NCBI RefSeq assembly: GCF_019805165.1
Contig: NZ_RWIJ01000020.1
Location: forward strand, 27,443-91,442
DNA length: 64,000 nucleotides
Direction: 5' to 3'
Source: Azospirillum sp. 412522
GTDB taxonomy: Bacteria; Pseudomonadota; Alphaproteobacteria; Azospirillales; Azospirillaceae
Position numbers and translations under genes: made by a program. Below, one piece after another: positions 1 to 14,364 of this stretch; position 1 is the first letter of the stretch, and the number at the start of each line of letters is the position of its first letter. The notes below the pieces were generated by a model. That model was not told the origin of the DNA. It ran no database searches and saw only the letters and a program-made list of their open reading frames with translations.

Positions 1-1216
<1,216 letters not shown>

Positions 1217-1527
1217 GGAAGCGTTTCCTCGTGAATTCTTGGTTGTGCGATTCCCCCTCTCCCACAGAGGCGGCGAGGCGCACATGTCTTGAACCTACGT
1301 TAAGATTCTGGAATCGAAACAACTGCGCGTCATCCCCGCGAAGGCGGGGATCCAGTAAACTCCGCGATCAAGCGGCTGAGCGGACTGGATTCCCGCCTTC
1401 GCGGGAATGACGGCCGAAGAAGCGACGCGGTTCCAGAAGAGTGGGGCGGCAGCATGCCGCCGCCCCACAGTTTACCCCTGGCCCAACCAGGACGAAGTGC
1501 CAGGAGGAGAACCGTTCCGCCAGCCCG
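1217..1527. other. Intergenic gap between glpK and the glycerol binding-protein gene
   Basis: There is no credible gene here. It holds the extragenic palindrome at 1328-1412 and a short AT-richer stretch just before glpK (about 1230-1325) that could hold a weak promoter. Confidence 0.5.
1328..1412. repeat. Extragenic palindromic repeat, family A, copy 1
   Basis: The ends read CGTCATCCCCGCGAAGGCGG and the near reverse complement CCGCCTTCGCGGGAATGACG, separated by a variable middle. Each end is itself a GC-rich hairpin (CCCCGC/GCGGGG type). Further copies are at 14096-14180 and at 44318-45460, the latter interrupted by an insertion sequence, with a half copy near 3380-3405. This is a REP/BIME-like repeat in intergenic DNA. 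Confidence 0.85.
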
Positions 1528-3303
<1,776 letters not shown>

Positions 3304-3379
3304 GTTTCCTCCCACTTGATCGACTTGGTGTCGGGTTGACGTTTCGTATTGCTCTTACCAGCGGAAACCACCGCTCTTC

Positions 3380-3405
3380 CCGTCATCCCCGCAGCCCCGC
3401 GGGGA
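3380..3405. repeat. Half copy of palindromic repeat family A
   Basis: CGTCATCCCCGCAGCCCCGC followed by GGGGAACGGA matches the left end of the family A repeats (CGTCATCCCCGCGAAGGCGG) with a changed hairpin loop. The right half is absent. It sits in the 144-bp gap between glpU and glpV and may act as a hairpin that modulates read-through or mRNA decay. Confidence 0.5.
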
Positions 3406-3447
3406 ACGGATTCCTTGAAAACTTGTCTTCTCCCCACCCGGACCGGA

Positions 3448-3726
3448 TCAGCCGAAGCGGATGACCAGGGCGACCCAGATCAGCGAGACCGCGGAGGCCC
3501 CCCACAGCGACGCGTCGGTCGCGGCGAGCCAGCCGAGATGGATGAAGGCGCTGCCGAGCAGGCCGATGAACAGGCGGTCGCCGCGGGTGGTGCGCATCGG
3601 CAGGAAGCCCTTGGCCTCCACCGTCGGCGACACCACCTCCCAGACCGTCATGCCGGCCAGCATCAGGGCGATGCAGAGGAAAAAGATCGCGGTCGGCGCG
3701 GTCCACGCCATCCAGTCCATGTCCAT
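3448..3726 (-). CDS. glpU: Small integral membrane protein of the glycerol importer (DUF2160)
   Basis: A 92-aa, strongly hydrophobic protein with about three predicted membrane segments (residues ~8-30, ~50-70 and ~74-90). Small DUF2160-type proteins accompany glycerol ABC importers, and in R. leguminosarum the gene in this slot is named glpU. Its exact role (accessory permease subunit or stabiliser) is not established. GAGGAG lies ~8 bases before the ATG at 3726. It lies 12 bases after glpQ, so it is co-transcribed. Confidence 0.8.
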   Translation of the reverse strand: MDMDWMAWTAPTAIFFLCIALMLAGMTVWEVVSPTVEAKGFLPMRTTRGDRLFIGLLGSAFIHLGWLAATDASLWGASAVSLIWVALVIRFG

Positions 3727-3738
3727 GACGCGATCTCC

Positions 3739-4604
3739 TCAGACCCGGCCGAGGGCGAAGCCCTTGGCGATGTAGTTGCGGACGAACCAGATCACGAGCG
3801 CGCCCGGCAGGATGGTCAGCACACCGGCGGCGGCCAGCAGGCCCCAGTCCATGCCCGACGCGCTGACGGTGCGGGTCATGGTGGCGGCGATCGGCTTGGC
3901 ATCGACCGAGGTCAGCGTGCGGGCCAGCAGCAGCTCGACCCAGCTGAACATGAAGCAGAAGAAGGCGGTGACGCCGACGCCGGCCCGGATCATCGGCAGG
4001 AACACCGTGCCGAAGAAGCGCGGGAAGCTGTAGCCGTCGATGTAGGCCATCTCGTCGATCTCGCGCGGCACGCCCGACATGAAGCCTTCCAGGATCCAGA
4101 CCGCCAGCGGCACGTTGAACAGGCAGTGGGCCAGAGCGACGGCGATGTGCGTGTCGAACAGCCCGACCGTCTGGTAGAGCTGGAAGAAGGGCAGCAGGAA
4201 CACCGCCGGCGGCGCCATCTTGTTGGTCAGCAGCCAGAAGAAGACGTGCTTGTCGCCGATGAAGCGGTAGCGCGAGAAGGCGTAGGCCGCCGGCAGCGCC
4301 ACCGTCAGCGAGATGATGGTGTTCAGCGTCACATAATAGATCGAGTTGATGTAGCCGCTGTACCAGCTGGGATCGGTGAAGATGATGGTGTAATTGCGCA
4401 GCGTCGGGTTGTGCGGGTACAGCGTCAGGCCCGACAGGATCTCCTCGTTCGTCTTGAAGGACATGTTGACCATCCAGTAGATGGGCAGCATGAGGAAGAC
4501 GATGTAGCAGACGAGAACGATCGTCCTGTTGGACACCCGCGCGGAGGAGCGGCGGATGTTGGCCGGCGCCGCCAGCGCACCGGGAGCGAGAACCGCAGCC
4601 TTGC

Positions 4605-4608
<4 letters not shown>
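3739..4608 (-). CDS. glpQ: Glycerol ABC transporter permease
   Basis: Inner-membrane permease subunit (289 aa) of the MalG/UgpE type with six predicted membrane helices, the first at residues ~29-48. The cytoplasmic coupling (EAA) loop is visible around EIDEMAYIDGYSFPRFF and is followed by LPMIRAG. The ATG at 4608 overlaps the upstream permease stop as ATGA, which fixes the start. A longer upstream in-frame extension overlaps glpP and is not real. It pairs with GlpP to form the channel. Confidence 0.92.
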
Positions 4609-5480
<872 letters not shown>

Positions 5481-5494
5481 GGCTCATGACTCCT

Positions 5495-6583
<1,089 letters not shown>

Positions 6584-6595
6584 CGCTCCCGCCCC

Positions 6596-7695
<1,100 letters not shown>

Positions 7696-7699
<4 letters not shown>

Positions 7700-9267
7700 C
7701 GCGTTCCTCCCATCGACCGCAGGCCGGCGGTGTCACCGCTCGTATCCCTGTTGGCCGTTGCTTCGCGGCGCCGGTCGAACCAGCCGCCGATGGCCTCCCG
7801 GACATTCGCGCCCAGGTGCAGCCCAAGTTTGGAGCGTCGCCACAGGAAATCGTCGCCGGTCATGGCGAACTCCTCCCGCGCGGCATAGTCGAGTTCGGCC
7901 TCATGGACGCCGCCCCCGAAATCGATGCCCAGATCGTCCAGCCCCTTGGCATCGCCGAGGAGCCGTTCCACCCGCGTGCCGTAGGCCCGCGCCAGCCGAC
8001 GGGCGAGCGCGTCGGGCAGCCAGGGACGGCTGCGCTTCAGCCCGGCCAGGAAACCGACGAAATCGGCGTTGGCGATGTCGCCGCCGGGAAGCGCCACGTC
8101 GGCCGTCCAGGTGACGCCACCCTTGCCGAGCGCCTTGCCCAGCTTCTCGGTCGCCTCCTCCGCCAGCCGGCGGAAGGTGGTGATCTTGCCACCGAAGATC
8201 GACAGCATCGGCGCGTCGCCCGCCGGCTCGTCCATCTCCAGCACATAGTCGCGGGTGACGGCCGAGGCGTTGCCGCTGGCGTCGTCGAACAGCGGGCGGA
8301 CGCCGCTGTAGGTCCACACCACGTCGCTCTCGCGCACCGGCTTGGCGAAATAGCGCGACACCGCCCGGCACAGATAGGCGATTTCCTCCGGGCTGATCGC
8401 CACCGCGCCGGGATCGCCCGAATAATCGAGGTCGGTGGTGCCGATCAGGGTGAAATCGCGCTCGTACGGGATGGCGAAGACGATGCGGCGGTCGTCGTTC
8501 TGGAAGATGTAGGCGTGGTCGCCTTCGAACATCTTCGGCACGACGATGTGGCTGCCCTTGACCAGACGGACCGACTTGTCGACGGTGACGCCGGTGCGCT
8601 TGGCGATCATCTCACGCACCCAGGGGCCGGCGGCATTGACCAGCGCGCGGGCGCGGACGGTGCGCGTCGCGCCGGTCTTCACGTCGACCAGCGTCGCTTC
8701 CCACAGGCCGCCCTTCCGTTCGGCCTTCTCGCAGCGGGTGCGGGTCAGGATCTCCGCCCCGCGCGCCCGCGCGTCCATCGCGTTCAGCACGACCAGCCGG
8801 CTGTCCTCTACCCAGCAGTCCGAATATTCGAACGCCTTGGTGAAGCCCCCCGTCAGCGGCCTTCCGGCCGGCGAACTGGTCAGGTCGACCCCGTGCGAGC
8901 CGGGCAGCAGCTTGCGCTTTCCCAGATGGTCGTAAAGGAACAGGCCGATGCGCACCATCCAGGCCGGGCGCTGGTTGTGGTCGTGCGGCAGGACGAAGCG
9001 CAGCGGCCAGATGATGTGCGGCGCGGCGCGCAACAGAACCTCGCGCTCCTGCAACGCCTCGCGCACCAGGCGGAATTCATAATATTCGAGATAGCGCAGG
9101 CCGCCGTGGATCAGCTTGGTGCTGGCCGACGAGGTGGCGCCCGCGAGGTCGCCCTGTTCGCACAGCACCACCGACATCCCGCGCCCGACCGCGTCGCGGG
9201 CGATGCCCGCCCCGTTCACGCCGCCGCCGACGATCAGAAGGTCGGTCACCGCGGACTCGTTTGCCAT
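7696..9267 (-). CDS. glpD: FAD-dependent glycerol-3-phosphate dehydrogenase
   Basis: Oxidises sn-glycerol 3-phosphate to dihydroxyacetone phosphate at the inner membrane, passing electrons to quinone. The 523-aa product has the N-terminal dinucleotide-binding motif LIVGGGVNGAGIARDAVGRG (residues ~10-29) and the GlpD block TKLIHGGLRYLE. The C-terminal helical domain includes the region around LSIFGGKITTFRRLAE. GGAGAGGAACCC lies just before the ATG at 9267. It is the first gene of the glycerol uptake/catabolism series and overlaps glpS by 4 bp. Confidence 0.96.
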
Positions 9268-9322
9268 GGGTTCCTCTCCGTACCGCGGCGGTTCCTTCTC
9301 GAACCCGGCCGCTTTCGTTTCG

Positions 9323-9337
9323 GAACATAGGATGTTC
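9323..9337. promoter_or_regulatory. Candidate GlpR site upstream of glpD
   Basis: The perfect inverted repeat GAACAT-AGG-ATGTTC lies 56 bp before glpD. The right half continues as ATGTTCGTTT, matching the ATGTTCGWT half-site known for E. coli GlpR, although here the halves are everted. A divergent DeoR-family glpR is nearby. Binding is inferred. Confidence 0.4.
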
Positions 9338-9454
9338 GTTTGCGTTTGAAAAGGAAAATGTTTGTTCAACGGACCATGTTTTCGAGGCTACGCCGGATCG
9401 AGCCTCTTTCCTATCGGAAATATGGCCGATCCGGCATTGCCCGTTCCGAAGAAC

Positions 9455-11629
9455 TCACGCCGCCCGGATGCCGCCCAGCAGGCGGTCGATGTCATTGCTC
9501 AGGCTTTCGGACCGTTGCGAAAGCGCGCGGGTGGCGTCCACCACCTGGGCGGCGGCGCTGCCGGTGCGGTTCACCGCGTCGTCCACCGACACCACCGTGT
9601 CGGCGATGCTCTGCACGGCGTCGGAGGCGTGGTTGATGCTGCGCGCGATCTCGTCGGTGGCGGCGGACTGCTCCTCCACCGCGGCGGCGACCATGGCGGT
9701 GATCTCGTCGATCCGGCTGATGGTGCGGCCGATGTCGTCGATGGCCGACACGGCCCCCTGCGCCGTCGTCCGCACCGCCTGGACCTGCTGGGCGATCTCC
9801 TCCGTCGCCCTGGCGGTCTGGCCGGCGAGGCTGCGCACCTCTTCCGCCACCACGGCGAAGCCTTTCCCCGCGTCGCCCGCGCGGGCCGCCTCGATGGTGG
9901 CGTTCAGCGCCAGCAGATTGGTCTGGCCGGCGATGGCGTTGATCATGCCGACCACGTCGCCGATCTTCTGCGCCGCCGTCGCCAGTTCCACCATCAGGTC
10001 GTTGGTGCTGCGCGCCTCCTCCACCGCACTGCGGGCGATCTGGCTGGAATCGCCGACCCGCCGGGTGATCTCGCCGATGGAGGCGGAAAGCTGGCTGGCT
10101 GTGGCGGCGACCGTCTGCACGTTGGTCGCCGTGTCGGCCACCGCCGACCGCACGTCGGTCATGCGGCGGCAGGTCTGCTCGGCGGTGGCCGACATTCCCT
10201 CCGACGCCTCGCGCATGTCGACCGACGCGGCGCTGATGTGGCGGGAAGCCTCCTTGACGCTGGCCTCGATGCTGGCGGTGATGGTCTGGATGGTGCGCGA
10301 CCGCTCGGCATCGGCCGCCCGCTTCATCGCGTCCTGCTCCTCCTGGAGGCGGGCGATCTCGGCGCTCTTGTCGCGGAACACGCCGACGATCCCCGCCATT
10401 TCCGCGATCTCGTCGCGCCCGCCCACCGCGGCATCGGTCGCCAGATTGCCGGCGGCGACGGCCCGCATGGCGTCGATCACCCGCAGCAGCCGGCGGGTCA
10501 GCCGGTTTCGGACATAGAACCAGGCGATCAGCAGGCTCGACAGCACGACGACCGCGGCGGCCCCGCCCTGGACGGCGACCGCCCCGGAGATCGCCGTCTC
10601 GGTGCGCGTCACGTCGGCGTCGGTGCGCTCCTGCTGGTGGGCGACCACCGTGTCGATGGTGCCGTTCAGCTCGGTGGTCAGCCGCACCGTCTCGGCCAGC
10701 GCGCTGTCGATGTCGGTGGTGATGCGCGCCTGCTCGTCGCGCAGGCGGAAGACGCTGCCGGCGCCGCCGCCGAAGGCGGCCAGCCCGTCGCGCGCCTTGA
10801 CCAGCGAAGGCCGGTCCTGGCTGTCCTTCGGCAGGGCGCCGATGGCGTTGTCGACGCGCAGCAGCGCCCAGTTGTACTTCGAGCGGATGTTGTTCAGCGT
10901 CGCCCCATAGGGCACGCTGGAGGCGGCGGCGATCATGCCGAAGGCGAGGTTGCCGTTGGCCTGCACGTTCATCAGCTGGGTGATGACCGGCAGTTCCTCC
11001 TGCGCCAACCGGCGGCCCAGCCCGGTGGCGGTATCGACCGCCTGCGCCGCCGCCAGATCGCCGACCACATTGTTGACCGACAGGGTCGACACCTCCAGCA
11101 GTGGCGCCACCAGATCGGTGAAATCCTCGTGCGCCATCACCGCATCGGCGACCAGCGTGTTGAGCTTCTCCTCCATCGCCAGCCGTTCGGCGGTGCGCTT
11201 GCCCAGCGTGTCCAGCGCCGCGCCCATGCGTTCCGCCAGCCCGGCGACCGCGTCGGCATCCGCCGCCATGCCGCCGGACCCGTTGGCCTGGGTGCGCATC
11301 GTCGCGATGCGGTCGCGCAGGCCCGCCAGCCGCCTGGTCAGGCCGTCCATCCGCTCGGTCAGTTCCGCCGTGTCGCGCGCCGCCGCCACCGTCGGCGCAT
11401 CGGCGGCGATGGCGGTGCTGTCCTTCGCCAGACTGAGCGAGCGCACGATGGCCGGCACGCTGGCGCGGCCGAGCTGGTCCATCGACCGTCCGGTCTCGGT
11501 CAGCGACCACCAGGCCATGACGCTGGCAAAGGCCGCGAGCATCGCCACCCCGCCGAAGGCGAGGAACAGCCGCCCCTGAATGCCGAGCCGAATGCCCCGT
11601 CGCTCCCCACCCGGCATCATTTGCGTCAT
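9455..11629 (-). CDS. Methyl-accepting chemotaxis protein upstream of the glycerol operon
   Basis: Transmembrane chemoreceptor, 724 aa. It has an N-terminal membrane segment (~18-40), a long periplasmic helical domain (~41-345) and a second membrane segment ~350-374. These are followed by a HAMP linker and a signalling domain whose tip carries AGQTNLLALNATIEAARAGD (~560-580). The periplasmic part is alanine-rich and predicted all-helical, weakly resembling TorS-like sensor bundles; the ligand is unknown. It is transcribed toward glpD, 187 bp upstream, and its divergent neighbour is glpR. That makes sensing of glycerol or a related compound a reasonable but unproven inference. Confidence 0.9.
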   Translation of the reverse strand: MTQMMPGGERRGIRLGIQGRLFLAFGGVAMLAAFASVMAWWSLTETGRSMDQLGRASVPAIVRSLSLAKDSTAIAADAPTVAAARDTAELTERMDGLTRRLAGLRDRIATMRTQANGSGGMAADADAVAGLAERMGAALDTLGKRTAERLAMEEKLNTLVADAVMAHEDFTDLVAPLLEVSTLSVNNVVGDLAAAQAVDTATGLGRRLAQEELPVITQLMNVQANGNLAFGMIAAASSVPYGATLNNIRSKYNWALLRVDNAIGALPKDSQDRPSLVKARDGLAAFGGGAGSVFRLRDEQARITTDIDSALAETVRLTTELNGTIDTVVAHQQERTDADVTRTETAISGAVAVQGGAAAVVVLSSLLIAWFYVRNRLTRRLLRVIDAMRAVAAGNLATDAAVGGRDEIAEMAGIVGVFRDKSAEIARLQEEQDAMKRAADAERSRTIQTITASIEASVKEASRHISAASVDMREASEGMSATAEQTCRRMTDVRSAVADTATNVQTVAATASQLSASIGEITRRVGDSSQIARSAVEEARSTNDLMVELATAAQKIGDVVGMINAIAGQTNLLALNATIEAARAGDAGKGFAVVAEEVRSLAGQTARATEEIAQQVQAVRTTAQGAVSAIDDIGRTISRIDEITAMVAAAVEEQSAATDEIARSINHASDAVQSIADTVVSVDDAVNRTGSAAAQVVDATRALSQRSESLSNDIDRLLGGIRAA

Positions 11630-12006
11630 GATCCTCTCCTATACGTTATCTTCTTGTCAGCAAGCCGGCCCGATAAGTGTCGCGACAAATTTGAAGGATG
11701 GCGGCAACCGCCGTCAGTCGCGGCAAACCCTGATCGGGCAGCGATCATCGGGCGGACATCGGAACCGCGTTGGCTCTCTCATAGCATGCGCGTTTATTTT
11801 CGTAAAGAAACATGCTTGTGTTACGAACAATATCCATCGTACGGTGCCGCAGGTCCCGCCGGGTGCCGAAATCGCCCGGTTCGCCTGGAGGTTCCGCCTG
11901 GAGGTTGGGCGACGGGACCGGCGGCTTTTCGCTTTGACCCATTTCGCGCATCTGATTCACTGACGCCCCTTTTCGACCGCTTTTTTCGACCGGAGACAGC
12001 CCCCCG
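11630..12006. promoter_or_regulatory. Divergent control region between the chemoreceptor gene and glpR
   Basis: 377 bp without a gene and clearly more AT-rich than its flanks (for example 11770-11830), as expected for promoters. It must hold the promoter of the chemoreceptor (leftward) and of glpR (rightward). The inverted repeat at 11799-11827 lies inside it. Confidence 0.6.
11799..11827. promoter_or_regulatory. Candidate GlpR operator
   Basis: TTCGTAA and TTACGAA form a perfect 7-bp inverted repeat with a 15-bp spacer. The right half, read in reverse, gives TTGTTCGTAA, close to the TGTTCGT half-site seen before glpD. Its position 180 bp before glpR suits autoregulation. This is inferred from symmetry only. 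Confidence 0.4.
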
Positions 12007-12822
12007 ATGGACGCGCGCCTCGACGCCGAACGCCGCCAGCAGGAAATCGTGGCCCTGGTCCATGCCAAGGGCATGGTGCAGATCCAATGGCTGGCCGAGC
12101 ATTTCGACGTCACGCCGCAGACCATCCGCCGCGACATCGAGCATCTGGCCGGCCAGTCCGCCGTCCGCCGCTTCCGTGGCGGCGTCACCGTGCCGTCCAG
12201 CGTCGAGAACATCGCCTATTCCACCCGCCAGACCCTGATGGCGGAGGAGAAGCGCCGGATCGCCGACATGGTCGCCCGCCATGTGCCGGAAGACGCCTCG
12301 CTGTTCCTGAACATCGGCACGACGACCGAGGCGGTGGCCCAAGCCCTGCTCGGCCACAAGCGGCTGCGGGTGCTGACCAACAACCTGAACGTCGCCACCA
12401 TCCTGCACAAGAACACCAACTTCGCCCTGTCGATCGCCGGCGGTCTCGTGCGCGAGCGCGACGGCGGCATCATCGGCGAGGCGACGGTGGAGTTCATCCG
12501 CCGCTACAAGGTCGACATCGGCATCATCGGCATCAGCGGCATCGATTCCGAAGGCGACCTGCTGGACTATGACGAGCAGGAGGTCCGCGTCGCCCGCGCC
12601 ATCATCGAAAGCTCGCGCCGGGTCTTCCTGGTCACCGACCACACCAAGTTCGGCCGCAACGCCATGATTCGCATGGCCGACGTCCGCGTGCTCGACGCGC
12701 TGTTCACCGACCGCCTGCCCCCGCCGGAACTGCTGGAGGTTCTGGGCAATGCCGACTGCCAGGTCCATGTCGCCGATGGCAGCGACGCGGCGAACGGCGA
12801 CGGGGAGGATGCGGAGGACTGA
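12007..12822 (+). CDS. glpR: DeoR-family glycerol-3-phosphate regulon repressor
   Basis: A 271-aa transcription factor. The N-terminal winged helix-turn-helix includes IQWLAEHFDVTPQTIRRDIE (~25-44), and the effector domain resembles a phosphosugar isomerase fold. Segments LFLNIGTTTEAVAQAL and LRVLTNNLNVATIL are the usual DeoRC phosphate-ligand loops. The very acidic C-terminus is unusual but harmless-looking. It is divergent from the chemoreceptor and glp genes, so it should repress them until glycerol 3-phosphate accumulates. No other sugar genes are close, which favours GlpR over other DeoR members. Confidence 0.88.
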   Translation: MDARLDAERRQQEIVALVHAKGMVQIQWLAEHFDVTPQTIRRDIEHLAGQSAVRRFRGGVTVPSSVENIAYSTRQTLMAEEKRRIADMVARHVPEDASLFLNIGTTTEAVAQALLGHKRLRVLTNNLNVATILHKNTNFALSIAGGLVRERDGGIIGEATVEFIRRYKVDIGIIGISGIDSEGDLLDYDEQEVRVARAIIESSRRVFLVTDHTKFGRNAMIRMADVRVLDALFTDRLPPPELLEVLGNADCQVHVADGSDAANGDGEDAED

Positions 12823-12960
12823 GACGTTCCCCCTCGTTTCAGCGAAACAGCTTCAAACGCGGCGCCCCGCCTGCGACCCCGATGGCGCTTGCCGAAGCCG
12901 GGCCGCACCTCCACTCTGTCTAGTCGGGCCTTGTGAAATCTGTTGGCCCGGCAAACAGAG

Positions 12961-14031
12961 ATGAGTAGGTGTGCGGTGATCATCGAAAGCGACCTCAAGC
13001 TCGACTTCAAGGATGTGCTGATCCGGCCGAAACGCAGCACGCTGCAGAGCCGCAACGACGTGGACGTCAACCGGACCTTCACTTTCCTGCACACCAAGCG
13101 CGACTGGACCGGCTTCCCGCTGATCGCCGCCAACATGGATGTGACGGGCAGCATGGGCATGGCCCGTGCGCTGTCGCGCTTCGGCGCCATGACCGCCCTG
13201 CACAAGCACTACAAGACGGACGAGCTGGTCGCCTTCTTCCGGGCCGAGGAGGAATCCGCCGCCCTGTCCAACGTCTTCTATTCGATGGGCATCGCCGACG
13301 CCGACCATGACAAGTTCCGGGCGGTGAAGGCCCAGGCGCCGGTGGGGAAGATCTGCCTGGACGTCGCCAACGGCTATACCGAGCGCTTCGTCGAGGTGAT
13401 CGCCCGCCTGCGCGAGGAGAACCCGGACGCCGTCATCATGGCCGGCAACGTCGTCACCGGCGATATGACGGAGGCGCTGCTGCTGGCCGGCGCCGACATC
13501 GTCAAGGTCGGCATCGGGCCGGGATCGGTCTGCACCACCCGCAAGATGACCGGCGTCGGCTATCCCCAGCTCTCGGCCATCATCGAATGCGCCGACGCCG
13601 CCCACGGGCTGAAGGGGCAGGTCTGCGGCGACGGCGGCTGCACCGTGCCGGGCGACATCTCCAAGGCCTATGGCGCCGGGGCCGACTTCGTCATGCTCGG
13701 CGGCATGCTGGCCGGCCATGACGAGTGCGAGGGCGACATCCGCTACGAGGACCGGGACGGCAACCGGGTGCCGGTCGCCATGACCTTCTACGGCATGTCG
13801 TCCGACACGGCGATGCACAAATATTCCGGCGGCGTCGCCTCCTACCGCGCGTCGGAAGGCAAGACGGTGGAGATCCCCTACCGCGGCCCGGTGGAGAACA
13901 CCATGCAGGAGATCATGGGCGGCGTGCGCAGCATGATGACCTATATCGGCGCCACCCGGCTGAAGGAGGTGTCGAAACGCACCACCTTCGTCCGTGTCGG
14001 CGCCCAGCTGAACACCGTGTTCGGGGGCTGA
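12961..14031 (+). CDS. guaC: GMP reductase
   Basis: NADPH-dependent deamination of GMP to IMP in purine salvage. The 356-aa product follows E. coli GuaC almost end to end: KDVLIRPKRSTLQSRNDV, AANMDVTGSMGMA, the phosphate/catalytic loop GIGPGSVCTTRKMTGVGYPQ with the catalytic Cys, and DGGCTVPGDISKAYGAGADF. No CBS insert is present, which separates it from IMP dehydrogenase. An alternative GTG start at 12976 aligns with the E. coli start and has AGTAGG upstream; the ATG at 12961 has only a weak ribosome-binding site. Confidence 0.93.
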   Translation: MSRCAVIIESDLKLDFKDVLIRPKRSTLQSRNDVDVNRTFTFLHTKRDWTGFPLIAANMDVTGSMGMARALSRFGAMTALHKHYKTDELVAFFRAEEESAALSNVFYSMGIADADHDKFRAVKAQAPVGKICLDVANGYTERFVEVIARLREENPDAVIMAGNVVTGDMTEALLLAGADIVKVGIGPGSVCTTRKMTGVGYPQLSAIIECADAAHGLKGQVCGDGGCTVPGDISKAYGAGADFVMLGGMLAGHDECEGDIRYEDRDGNRVPVAMTFYGMSSDTAMHKYSGGVASYRASEGKTVEIPYRGPVENTMQEIMGGVRSMMTYIGATRLKEVSKRTTFVRVGAQLNTVFGG

Positions 14032-14364
14032 CCTTCCCATAGGCGTTAACTTACGGGATCTTGCCCATTTCCCAATGGGCCTGCATCTCTTTCGGCGTCA
14101 TCCCCGCGAAGGCGGGGATCCAGGCTTACCCATTGAGTTCGCTTGGGAGAATCTGGATCCCCGCCTCCGCGGGGATGACGGTCGACAAGGGATGTGCAGG
14201 TCTCCGAGAGCACTCAAACCTGTAAGTTTGGGTCTATGGGCTGCCCCCCTTGCCGCATGGCTGACCCCTGTCGGCGACCCCGTCCGATTCTTGTCTCTTG
14301 GTCCCGTTCCGTTCTACTGCTTGGGTGAGCGGCGAATCGGATCTTTGCGGGAACGAGGGAGCTT
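14032..14364. other. Intergenic gap guaC-uvrC
   Basis: 333 bp with no convincing gene. It contains palindromic repeat family A copy 2 (14096-14180). The rest probably includes the uvrC promoter; I see no clear -35/-10 pair. Confidence 0.5.
14096..14180. repeat. Extragenic palindromic repeat, family A, copy 2
   Basis: It begins CGTCATCCCCGCGAAGGCGG and ends with CCGCCTCCGCGGGGATGACG, nearly the reverse complement. The central part differs from copy 1, so the ends are conserved while the middle drifts. It has the same overall length (85 bp). Confidence 0.85.
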
